64,000 nucleotides of DNA from Candidatus Woesearchaeota archaeon (GTDB lineage Archaea; Nanobdellota; Nanobdellia; Woesearchaeales; ARS49), in contig JASMHM010000002.1 of NCBI GenBank assembly GCA_030750765.1, positions 62,001 to 126,000 on the forward strand, given 5' to 3'. Position numbers and translations under genes: made by a program. The stretch's first letter is position 1; every line of letters starts with the position of its first letter. Below the pieces are notes generated by a model. The model saw only the letters and a program-made list of their open reading frames with translations. It made no database searches and was not told the DNA's origin. Shown one piece after another: positions 18,447 through 27,781 of the stretch.

Positions 18447-20933
18447 AACGCTTGTGAAGCCTCCAATCTTTCTGCTTCCTCTTGGTAGGCTGCAGGTTGG
18501 GTGTAGCTGATGTTTGCCTTTTTGGTTACATCTGGACGTTCAAAGGTGTAGATCTCGCTCATGACGCTTTCGCCTCGGATAGTGCAGAGAAGTTCACCGC
18601 TGAACACTTTGAGGCCGGTAACCGTTTTGCGTAACTGTTTCAGGTAGGGTGTCAATTGTGCAGGCTCAACATCCTTGAAATCTCCCTTGCGTAGGGTAGC
18701 ATACACATCCTTGATGGCTGCGGATACGCCTGGTGAGACGTACGTGTGACCATTAAGATCTTTCATCTTGAATCCTAGGTCTTCTACCTCAAATCGTACG
18801 TTTCGATCCCTGGCTAGTTGGTGCAGGTAGGTAAAGGCCGTGCTCAGTTCAGTGCCGGGATGTCTGAAATCCTCATAGCTAGAAACGGTGTTGAGCGCTT
18901 TCTCTAGTTTGGTAGGTGTCTTTCCACGCCTGTGTGCGACTCCCCGTTCCACAATGCCTAACGTGTTGTAGGTCTCGGCTATGCTGCCTAATTCTTCTTT
19001 ATACTCGTTGAAGTCTTTGCCGTTCATGGTTTCCCGGATTTTCTTTGCCTCTAACACGTGGCACTGGCCTACCCTTTCTATAGCCGCATCAATATTCTCT
19101 ACGTCGTCGTTCTTGAACACCACGTCCTCCGCAAGCATGTAATCCTTGCGCATGATGGCGGATGCTTCTAGAGTTTCAGCAGTCACACCATCTTGCGCCT
19201 CGACCTTTTGGTGTAGTTGGACTTGCTTGAGTAACAACGCAGCGTTTTGATACCATGCCAATGACTCCTTGAGTGGTACGTTGCGTATGGCACTGATTCT
19301 TCTGGAGAATCCTTCTCGTTCGTTCACCGGAAGCAAGATGCCCTGTCTCTCAAATCCTTGATCAACAAGTTGTCGTAGCATCTCGTACTGTTCAAAGTCC
19401 GCGATGGGTGCTGCTTTGCACGCCACCTTACGGGTGCTTGCTTGTGCGTCTTCCATTTGTTGATGTATGACGCCTCCGCATGTGTCTCGTAATAACGTCA
19501 ACAACTTGTTTGCTTCTTTGAACTCATCATGTTTTCCTAGATATTCGTTGCTGTTGTGAGTGTTGAAGCTCATTCGTCCTTTGCGGTATCCTTTGAACAT
19601 GGCTTGTTTGTACAAGCTGAAGAGCTCTCCACTTGTGAGCCTTTTCTTGGCGAACTTTTCCGCCACAGTCATGTGGCTACCATCCTGTTTGGTGTCCTGT
19701 TCTTCATGGAATTCTTCCAAGGGGTTGTTTTCGTTTTTTTGGTGGAAGATCTCAGGGTTGAGTAGACGGTACCGTTCAAAGGGTGCAGATACGTCAACAT
19801 CCTTGCCCCAGTATTCAAGAACAGGATGGTCTTCAAGGGTTGAAACCCATGCTGCGTCTTGCTTGAGCAGCTCAATCCGTCCGTCTTCTTCTGGCCGGGC
19901 TTCCATGATGATGGCTTGCAACATGCTCATATCTTCTGTTGTACATGTGGCCGGACTGTTTTGGTATCTTAACCACGCGGTTAGCACGTGAGGGTTGGTG
20001 AAGAGTTTGTCAGCAGGTTTGTCTCCTGACCTTTTCTTGTGCATCTCTGCGTACAGCCAGTTCATGGGGCTGCTTCTCTCGCTGTCTTCTCCTTCCATGG
20101 CTGCGAGCAAGTACTCGATGCCTGACCTTTCGTGATCTTCTATGCCGTCGGCATGTCTTAGCATACTTAGTGCTTCTACAAAATTGTCTGCGTAGATGCC
20201 GTGCCGATTGAGCAGCTCTTTGGCTTCTTCAGTTAGCCCTCTTTTCTGCTCTTTCTCTACTTCTTCTGCTCTCTTCCTCTGGACTCGGATTCTCTGTGCA
20301 GTGTCTTCCTCAAAATCGCGATAGTTAGGATCGCCTAAGGAGGCGAGTAATGCAGGCAGGCCCATCTCACTTTTATGCCGTCTTGCATCTACGTGGATGA
20401 TGTCGTTGCCCAATAACAGACTTCCTCCACACTGTTTGTATTGGTATGGTGCGCCAGCTACCGTTTTTTGGACGTCTCCATCTTTTGTTTCATAGTAGAC
20501 ATCAACATAGTGGCCAAATCGTAGCGATCTTCCAGTGATGCTGGTTCCTAGTTTTTCTCCTGCCTTCTTGGATACTGGAGGTTGGGAGAAGTCCATGTGC
20601 ACGCTTCCCCCTATGAGTGTGCCATCTTCCAAAACTTGGTTTGCTAGCTCATCCTGTCTTTGCTTATTGTTGTATTCGTTATGGGTAAAATTGATCCCTT
20701 TCCATCCTGCGGCTATGAATGCAAAAATGTTCTTCATGGCGCTCGTCCATGCTGTGTTGCCTGTCTGGCGACAATGGCTGTAGAGGTCGATAAGGTTTCT
20801 ATTGGCTCGAGTTCGCATGTCTGTGGTCATCTTGGCCATGAGAATCTCGATTGGTCGTACTTCTTTTTCTGTGATGTCAAATCTGCCTGCTAATTGTTGT
20901 CTTATGTTCCTGATTTCTCGTAGTTCTGGCATT
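18443..20933 (-). CDS. Hypothetical protein (about 830 aa)
   Basis: The ORF track start is further upstream; ATG at 20933 (MPELREIRNIRQQL) is preceded by a GGAGGAG Shine-Dalgarno. Confidence 0.7.
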
Positions 20934-21069
20934 TTTTTGCTCCTCCTATTGTGCCTTGTCGACTTATAAACATTGACGAGGCTATGTAACATGTGTGAAA
21001 GGGCCCCTATAACCATTATCCCCCCACCGGAGGGGGAAGATATATAAAGAGAGGATCTCTTAGCCACCT

Positions 21070-21801
21070 ATGGATATTCCTCTACTTACCACTGGAGAAA
21101 GCAAGGTCTACCAAGCGTTGGTAGAGCTAGGAAGTAGCACAATAGGTAACATCATCTCCCACAGCAAAGTCAGCCACTCAAAAATCTATGACATCCTCAA
21201 AAGACTAGAAAGTAAGGGGTTAGTCAGCAGAATCACAAAACAAGGGAGAATGGTCTTTGAAGCAGCACCCCCATCAAGACTCACGAGCTTGGTGAAGGAG
21301 CAACAACAAACTCTAGAAGAGCACAAGCAAACCCTACAAACACTCATCCCCGAGTTGGAGGGCCGCAAAGAGAATCTTCCCAGCGCACACATCTTCCGCT
21401 CCTTTGAAGGGATTAAAGGCATGCAAGCAGTGCTGGATGAAGTTCTGGGCAGTCTCAAAAAGGGAGACGAAGTGTGCATCCTGGGGACGCCCAAACGCAT
21501 TGTGATGGAGAGTGGAGGCTTTCTAAAGGAGTGGCAACAACAAAGAATAGAAAAAAAGATACCGTGCAAGATACTCGCAGATCCTGATGCCCCCAGCTGG
21601 AAGGAAGATTGGTGGGCAAAAAGCAAGAAAGACAAGCTAACCCTCACAAAAAGAGGTCAAGCACCTGCACCAAGCTTCTTAGTCATCACCAAAGACCGCG
21701 TAGCAACAATCTACTATGCCGGAGCCATACTAAGCGTGTTAATCCACCATCCTGACATTGCCAAGCGTTACCAAAGCATGTTCAAGCAATTGTGGGCGTA
21801 A
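21070..21801 (+). CDS. TrmB family transcriptional regulator
   Basis: LTTGESKVYQALVELGSSTIGNIISHSKVSHSKIYDILKRLESKGLVSR N-terminal wHTH and TrmB middle domain. Confidence 0.9.
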   Translation: MDIPLLTTGESKVYQALVELGSSTIGNIISHSKVSHSKIYDILKRLESKGLVSRITKQGRMVFEAAPPSRLTSLVKEQQQTLEEHKQTLQTLIPELEGRKENLPSAHIFRSFEGIKGMQAVLDEVLGSLKKGDEVCILGTPKRIVMESGGFLKEWQQQRIEKKIPCKILADPDAPSWKEDWWAKSKKDKLTLTKRGQAPAPSFLVITKDRVATIYYAGAILSVLIHHPDIAKRYQSMFKQLWA

Positions 21802-21822
21802 CTTCTTAAGGTAAGCGTAGGT

Positions 21823-22620
21823 ATGACTAACGTGAGATTATTCATCCTTTCAGACATCCATGCCAACCTGAGTGCCCTCCATGCTGTGGCAGATCACATG
21901 ATAGGACAAGGGCTAAACACTAAAACTCCGATTATGTACCTAGGCGACCTCGTAGGGTATGGTCCCTTTGTGAATGAGTGTTGCGACTGGATCTTTGAGA
22001 ACAGCAAACTAGTCCTACCCGGAAACCATGATGTGGGCACAGTAAAATCATGGCACGAAGCTCATGGAGGACCAGAGAAGCCCATGTCGAGTAACGTGCC
22101 TGCAGAGTTTGCGATAGGTTACGCTGCAGATAACCTACGTCCAGACAACATGGATCGATTGAAAACCTTGGTTGCAGGACCTTTTGGCACTGTCGCGGAC
22201 AACATTGTTTTTGCCCATGCCAATCCCAAGGATCCCGAAGGCATGCGTTACATCAATCACGTAGATGACGCCAAGGATACTTTTTTTAGAACAAAAATCA
22301 AACAAGCACACTGCTTTGTCGGCCACACGCACATACAACAATTGTACTTCCAAGAGCCTGGAGGGCCAGTTGCCAACTGGATATTTGCGGACGAGCAAAC
22401 CGAAGAGGTAGCTGTCAAAGGTCTGCGTACAATCACCGTTGTGCCTAGCGTTGGCCAACCAAGAGATCGAAGACCCCAAACAGGCTACGTTGTCTACGAC
22501 ACTGAAAAAGAAACCATCACCATCCATCGTATTGGCTATCCCATCGAAGACCAACAAGCTAGCTTGCGCAATGCAGGATTTCCAGCCTCGCTCGCATCAC
22601 GACTTGAGGATGGAATCTAA
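21823..22620 (+). CDS. Calcineurin-like metallophosphoesterase
   Basis: LSDIHANLSAL, YLGDLVGYGP, LPGNHD, FVGHTHIQ. Confidence 0.92.
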   Translation: MTNVRLFILSDIHANLSALHAVADHMIGQGLNTKTPIMYLGDLVGYGPFVNECCDWIFENSKLVLPGNHDVGTVKSWHEAHGGPEKPMSSNVPAEFAIGYAADNLRPDNMDRLKTLVAGPFGTVADNIVFAHANPKDPEGMRYINHVDDAKDTFFRTKIKQAHCFVGHTHIQQLYFQEPGGPVANWIFADEQTEEVAVKGLRTITVVPSVGQPRDRRPQTGYVVYDTEKETITIHRIGYPIEDQQASLRNAGFPASLASRLEDGI

Positions 22621-22659
22621 GCATCAACCTTTTTAAACAACCCTACCTCTGCTTTCACC

Positions 22660-25600
22660 ATGTATGAGCCCATCAAGGTGGAAACCTCCATCCTGGAATG
22701 GTGGAAGAAAAACAGCATCTACCAAAAAAGCAAGGACCAAGGTAAAGGCAAGACCAAGTTCTACTTTCTAGAGGGGCCTCCCTACACTTCCGGCAACATC
22801 CATCTAGGAACGGCGTGGAACAAGAGCATGAAGGACATGGTGCTACGCTTCAAACGCATGGCCGGCTTTGAGGTGTGGGACCGCGCAGGATATGACATGC
22901 ATGGCCTACCCACCGAACACAAGGTACAAGACAAGTTCCAAGTAAAACTCAAAGAAGAAATCATACAGTTTGGTGTGGCCAAGTTCGTCCAAGAATGTGA
23001 GAAGTTCTGCCTAGAGAACATGCACACCATGAACAAAGACTTCACACGTTTAGGCGTGTGGATGGACTTTGAAAACGCGTACATGAGCATAACACCAGAA
23101 TTCATAGACGGAGTATGGTGGATGATCAAGAAAGCACACGAAAACAAGCGATTATACGAAGGATTACGCACGATGACCTGGTGCAGCCACTGCGAGACAA
23201 GCGTTGCAAAACACGAGCTCGAATACGAGGAAGTAACCGACCAAAGCATCTACGTGAAGTTTCCATCAGACGAAGAAAAAACGTACTACGTCATATGGAC
23301 CACCACACCTTGGACCATACCCTTCAATCTTTGCATCATGGCAAACCCTACCATAACCTACGCCAAAGTACAAGTAGGAGATGAGGTATGGATCATGGCC
23401 AAGGAGCTAGCCACCAAGGTTGCTCCAGAAGGAAAAATCCTAGAAGAATTTGTGGGCGCAACATTAGAAGGGAAGTCCTACACCCACCCACTCAAAGACA
23501 AGGTAGAATACGCGCCTCTGAAGAAGAAGTCACCCAAAGTACACACGATCGTCATGTCAGACCAGCATGTCAACCTGGAGCAAGGCAGCGGTCTTGTACA
23601 CTGCGCACCCGGAGGCGGACCTGAAGATTACGAAGTAGGGCATCAAAACGGCATACCTCCCTTCAACACGCTCAACGAACAGGGAAAGTTCACCACATTC
23701 TTCAAAGGATGGAAAGCAAGAAAGGACGACAAGCTCTTCACTCAGGAGCTAGACCATAAAAGTGCTCTAGCCAAGACAGAAAACTACCCCCACGACTATC
23801 CACACTGCTGGAGATGCCACCAACCCGTCATCTTCCGAACAACCAAGCAATGGTTCTTCTTGATGGAAGATCTCAAAGAAAAAGCACTAGAGGCCAACAA
23901 CCAAATAGAATGGCAACCGCAAGCAGCCAAGAACGCCTTCCATTCGTGGCTAGAAAACCTACGAGACAACAGCATTACAAAGCAAAACTTCTGGGGAACA
24001 CCCCTACCGGTATGGCGTTGTGAAAAATGCCAAAAGTACGATGTTATAGGCTCAATCAAGGAAATAGAAGAGAAAGCGAACACCAAGATAGCAAACGCAC
24101 ACAAACCATGGATAGATGAGATAACCTACCCCTGCGAGTGTGGAGATACGAAAAAGCGGCTACCAGACATCATAGACGTATGGGTGGATGCAGGTTCAGC
24201 AAGTTGGAACTGCCTCGACTTCCCAAAACGAGAAGATCTCTTCAAAGAATGGTGGCCAGCCGACTGGATCATTGAGGGTAAAGACCAGATTAGAGGATGG
24301 TTCAACCTGTTAATGGTGGCAAGCATGATCACCATGGAAAAGCCTTCCTTCAAGAAAGTGTACATGCACGGATTTGTCCAAGATAGCAAAGGAAGGAAAA
24401 TGAGCAAGAGTCTAGGTAATTACATCTCACCAAGTGAAGTAATAGACAAGCACGGCGCAGACACGTGGAGATACTACGCCATAGGCTGTGCTGCACCAGC
24501 ACAAGACATGATGTACAATGAGCAAGATGTGCTATTGAAGTACAGAAATCTTGCCGTACTCTGGAATCTACACAGCTACATCCTCCAACTACGCAAAGAG
24601 GTCGAGCCCTCGGAGGTGCATGACGGCGCAGAAGAGCGCTACATCTTAAGCAGACTCCACTCCACCATCCAAAACGTCACCAAAGATCTTGAGACCTACC
24701 GTCTACCCTCCATACCGCAACATTTGGAGAGCTTCTTCCTCGAACTCAGCAGAGACTACGGACAGTGGACAAGAGATCGTGCCTCGGGAAATGATGAAGG
24801 CAAGTCACAAGTTCTTGGCGCGTTGTACACAAGCTTCCTACCCTTACTGAAAATGTTTGGCACGGTAGCACCCTTCATAAGCGAAAGCATCTACCAAAAT
24901 CTTAAGGGACCGTTCAACCTCAAGGAAGAAAGCCTCTTCCTTCACGAATGGCCAGCCCACGAGCAGGACAAGATAGATCCTGCACTAGAATCACAATTCG
25001 CCACCGCCAAAAGCATCATCGCAGGCGCACTAGCCGTCAGAGACAAGCTAGGCAAGGGATTGAAGTGGCCATTGCAAGAGTTAGTCATCACCGGAGACAA
25101 GGAAGCATTAGAGCAAGCAAAATTGAGCGAAGACCTCATCAAGCAACAAGTCAACGTAAGAGAGATACGCTTTGAGCCTGCGCTAGCAGGATTGAAAGCA
25201 ACGGTGAAAGCAAACTTTGGCACGATCAAGAGAGATTTTGGCAAGGACAGCGCAGCCATAATAGCCAAACTTGCACAAGAGCTATCCTCTGCAGACATCT
25301 ACGACCGCGTACAGCAAAACAAGGTCAAGGTACAAGAATTCCAACTCGTCAAAGAGCACTTCCTTCTGGAAAGGATAGTGCCTAAACCGTTCACCGAGGC
25401 AAGCTGGAGCAAAGGACACGTCTACTTAAACAGCGAGGTGAGCGAAGAACTAGAAACAGAAGGCTTTGCCAGAGAGATCATGCGACGCTTCCAAGTGTTA
25501 CGAAAAGAAGCAGGCCTCACCAAAGACCAAACCATAGAAGCACACATCCAAGCAGACAAAAACATGGTAGAACGACTCCAACATCAGCACGTGCAGATAG

Positions 25601-25713
25601 CGGAAAAGGTCGGAGCAAAAACAGTGACCCTCAATACAGATCCAGTCAATTACCCTCACAAGGCTGACCAAAAAATAAAGGGAAAGGAACTCACATTATA
25701 CATACAACCATGA
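22660..25713 (+). CDS. ileS: Isoleucyl-tRNA synthetase
   Basis: GPPYTSGNIHLGTAWNKSMKD (HIGH), GRKMSKSLGN (KMSKS), 1017 aa. Confidence 0.97.
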   Translation: MYEPIKVETSILEWWKKNSIYQKSKDQGKGKTKFYFLEGPPYTSGNIHLGTAWNKSMKDMVLRFKRMAGFEVWDRAGYDMHGLPTEHKVQDKFQVKLKEEIIQFGVAKFVQECEKFCLENMHTMNKDFTRLGVWMDFENAYMSITPEFIDGVWWMIKKAHENKRLYEGLRTMTWCSHCETSVAKHELEYEEVTDQSIYVKFPSDEEKTYYVIWTTTPWTIPFNLCIMANPTITYAKVQVGDEVWIMAKELATKVAPEGKILEEFVGATLEGKSYTHPLKDKVEYAPLKKKSPKVHTIVMSDQHVNLEQGSGLVHCAPGGGPEDYEVGHQNGIPPFNTLNEQGKFTTFFKGWKARKDDKLFTQELDHKSALAKTENYPHDYPHCWRCHQPVIFRTTKQWFFLMEDLKEKALEANNQIEWQPQAAKNAFHSWLENLRDNSITKQNFWGTPLPVWRCEKCQKYDVIGSIKEIEEKANTKIANAHKPWIDEITYPCECGDTKKRLPDIIDVWVDAGSASWNCLDFPKREDLFKEWWPADWIIEGKDQIRGWFNLLMVASMITMEKPSFKKVYMHGFVQDSKGRKMSKSLGNYISPSEVIDKHGADTWRYYAIGCAAPAQDMMYNEQDVLLKYRNLAVLWNLHSYILQLRKEVEPSEVHDGAEERYILSRLHSTIQNVTKDLETYRLPSIPQHLESFFLELSRDYGQWTRDRASGNDEGKSQVLGALYTSFLPLLKMFGTVAPFISESIYQNLKGPFNLKEESLFLHEWPAHEQDKIDPALESQFATAKSIIAGALAVRDKLGKGLKWPLQELVITGDKEALEQAKLSEDLIKQQVNVREIRFEPALAGLKATVKANFGTIKRDFGKDSAAIIAKLAQELSSADIYDRVQQNKVKVQEFQLVKEHFLLERIVPKPFTEASWSKGHVYLNSEVSEELETEGFAREIMRRFQVLRKEAGLTKDQTIEAHIQADKNMVERLQHQHVQIAEKVGAKTVTLNTDPVNYPHKADQKIKGKELTLYIQP

Positions 25714-26159
25714 AAGTAGAGGAACTTCTCAAGGAAAAAAACGTTGCATACCGTCTCATCAAGCTAGCAGACAAGGCAGTCTCTGTTGAGGATGTCATGC
25801 GGCACGTCCAAGAAAAGATGGATGTGAATGAAATCTGCAAAACCATGGTGGTGACAGATGGAAAAGATAGCTACGCACTCATGCTTAAAGGAAAATCAAG
25901 AGTGGATCTTGCCAAAGCCTCAGCAGCGATAGGAACAAAGGTACGTCTTGTTCCATTCAACCAAGTAAAAGAGGTTGTTGGTCTAGAACCCGGCTGCGTC
26001 TGCCCACTACTACTAAAGATCCCTCTCTACGTCGACAGGCAAGTCTTTGTAACAGAAAAAATCAATTTTGGAAGCGGAGATTTGCTCTATGGCATAGAGA
26101 TAGCCAACAAAGACCTCGGCAAGGCAGCAGACTACACTGAAGCAGACCTGGCTGAATAG
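25710..26159 (+). CDS. YbaK/ProX-like aminoacyl-tRNA deacylase domain protein
   Basis: EELLKEKNVAYRLIKLADKAVSVEDV...ICKTMVVTDGKDSYALMLKGKSRVDLAKA; overlaps ileS stop. Confidence 0.82.
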   Translation: MKVEELLKEKNVAYRLIKLADKAVSVEDVMRHVQEKMDVNEICKTMVVTDGKDSYALMLKGKSRVDLAKASAAIGTKVRLVPFNQVKEVVGLEPGCVCPLLLKIPLYVDRQVFVTEKINFGSGDLLYGIEIANKDLGKAADYTEADLAE

Positions 26160-26203
26160 CACGCATAGAAAGGTATATAAAGGAATTACCAAGGGAATAA
26201 GTC

Positions 26204-26362
26204 ATGTTTCAAGTTTTCATGGTGATCAAGCACATCCAAGTTCGAAAAAAGAACAAAAAACAGCTTGAAAAAATGCTCAGCCCTGTCAGACAGCGCAATG
26301 AGTGGGTGTGGGTGCTAGCCATCGTTGTTCTCTGCGCGCTTATGCTCCTACTAGCAAGATAA
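26204..26362 (+). CDS. Small single-TM protein (52 aa)
   Basis: MFQVFMVIKHIQVRKKNKKQLEKMLSPVRQRNEWVWVLAIVVLCALMLLLAR; TATA box upstream; stop overlaps next ATG (TAATG). Confidence 0.6.
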   Translation: MFQVFMVIKHIQVRKKNKKQLEKMLSPVRQRNEWVWVLAIVVLCALMLLLAR

Positions 26363-27444
26363 TGTACGAACCACAAGAGGATTCCTACCTGTTAGCCAAG
26401 TATGTAAAGAAACTAGCCAAAGGAAAAGTGTTAGACATTGGCACAGGAAGCGGGATCCAAGCAAAGGCAGCAGTAAAATCTGGAACAACAGTAACCGCCA
26501 TAGACCGATTCAAACAAAAACCTTTCACCCACACCAAAATACAATACAAACAAAGCAATCTGTTCTCGAACGTGCGAGGAAAGTATGACACCTTAGTGTG
26601 CAATCCACCCTACCTGCCACAGGAAGGGAAGAAACGCCACGTAGAACTAGAAGGAGGTAAGAAAGGTTGGGAGTACATCAAACGTTTACTAAACAAGCTG
26701 CACGAGCACCTCAATCCCAAAGGAAAGCTACTTTTGGTTTTTTCATCCCTTACTGACAAAGGATTGGTGGATGAGCTCATACACGAACAAGGCTACATAC
26801 GCGATCTACTAGAAGAAGAGAGCATGTTCTTTGAGAAGCTATACTGTTATGTGATATACCGACCAGCATGGTGGCTACAACTTAGCCAGAAGGGCATCAC
26901 AGATATCACGCACTGGATGAAAGGAAAGCGAGGCAGGATCTTTACTGGCAAATACAAAGGCAAAAAGGTGGCCATCAAGGTAAAGCACGAAAAGGTAGAT
27001 AACTCTACTTTGGCAAAAGAAGCAAGATTTTTGAAGCTTGCCAACACCAAAGACATTGGTGCACGATTCGTGATGTCCGGCACGCAGTACGTCGTGTACG
27101 AGTTTGTACCTGGAAAGGTGTTCAAGGAGACCCCTATAACCAAGAAAATACTAGTAAATCTCTTGCAACAATCGCGTCAACTAGATTTGCTCGGATTTAG
27201 CAAGGGAGAGATGCTCCGCCCGTACAAGAACGTGATCATCAATAAAGGCAAGCCCGTGTTGATAGACTTTGAACGATCCAAACCAGAAAAACGACCACAA
27301 AACGTAAGCCAGTTTTGCTCATATTTGGAGAACCGTCACAAGATCCCACTCAGAAAAGAAACAAAAGCGTACAAAGATAATCCTTCAGACAAGACGTTTA
27401 CAACTATCAGTACTCGCGTGAATCAACAGAGTCCTCGAAACTAG
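26362..27444 (+). CDS. HemK-like methyltransferase fused to an atypical (COG2112/Bud32-like) protein kinase domain
   Basis: MYEPQEDSYLLAKYVKKLAKGKVLDIGTGSGIQA...CNPPYLP (NPPY), then GRIFTGKYKGKKVAIKVKHE...VYEFVPGK...NKGKPVLIDFERS. Confidence 0.8.
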   Translation: MYEPQEDSYLLAKYVKKLAKGKVLDIGTGSGIQAKAAVKSGTTVTAIDRFKQKPFTHTKIQYKQSNLFSNVRGKYDTLVCNPPYLPQEGKKRHVELEGGKKGWEYIKRLLNKLHEHLNPKGKLLLVFSSLTDKGLVDELIHEQGYIRDLLEEESMFFEKLYCYVIYRPAWWLQLSQKGITDITHWMKGKRGRIFTGKYKGKKVAIKVKHEKVDNSTLAKEARFLKLANTKDIGARFVMSGTQYVVYEFVPGKVFKETPITKKILVNLLQQSRQLDLLGFSKGEMLRPYKNVIINKGKPVLIDFERSKPEKRPQNVSQFCSYLENRHKIPLRKETKAYKDNPSDKTFTTISTRVNQQSPRN

Positions 27445-27742
27445 GACCCTCGCTCGGAGACCAAGTATTCTATCACGTAGAAGGAGGGCTAACCCGTATC
27501 AAGGACAGAATTTTGTCTACCGAGACACGTTCACAAAACGAGGAGTAACCACTGCGTACCGCAACAAGGCCAACGAGACGTGGCTACAAGCGTACATGTT
27601 TAACGATCCTGCCATCAACGTTCTTGACAGGTTTGCGCAAAAAATTCGGCATACAACTCTTGAAGTCGTGATCGAAGATCTTCCCGACAAGCTTAAGCCC
27701 TCCAAGACCGAACCACCCAAAGCCAAAAAACCTGGCATCTAG
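27381..27742 (+). pseudogene. Frameshifted coding remnant of unknown family
   Basis: Frame B 27381-27548 (SFRQDVYNYQYSRESTESSKLGPSLGDQVFYHVEGGLTRIK) passes to frame C 27422-27742 (YQGQNFVYRDTFTKRGVTTAYRNKANETWLQAYMFNDPAINVLDRFAQKIRHTTLEVVIEDLPDKLK*). Confidence 0.6.
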
Positions 27743-27781
27743 GCCAAAAAGCTTTTATAACAATTTATCTGCCAGCGTCGT

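Noticed and set aside
27517-27738. 73-aa minus-strand ORF
   Set aside because: The plus strand in this region reads as a better (frameshifted) protein.
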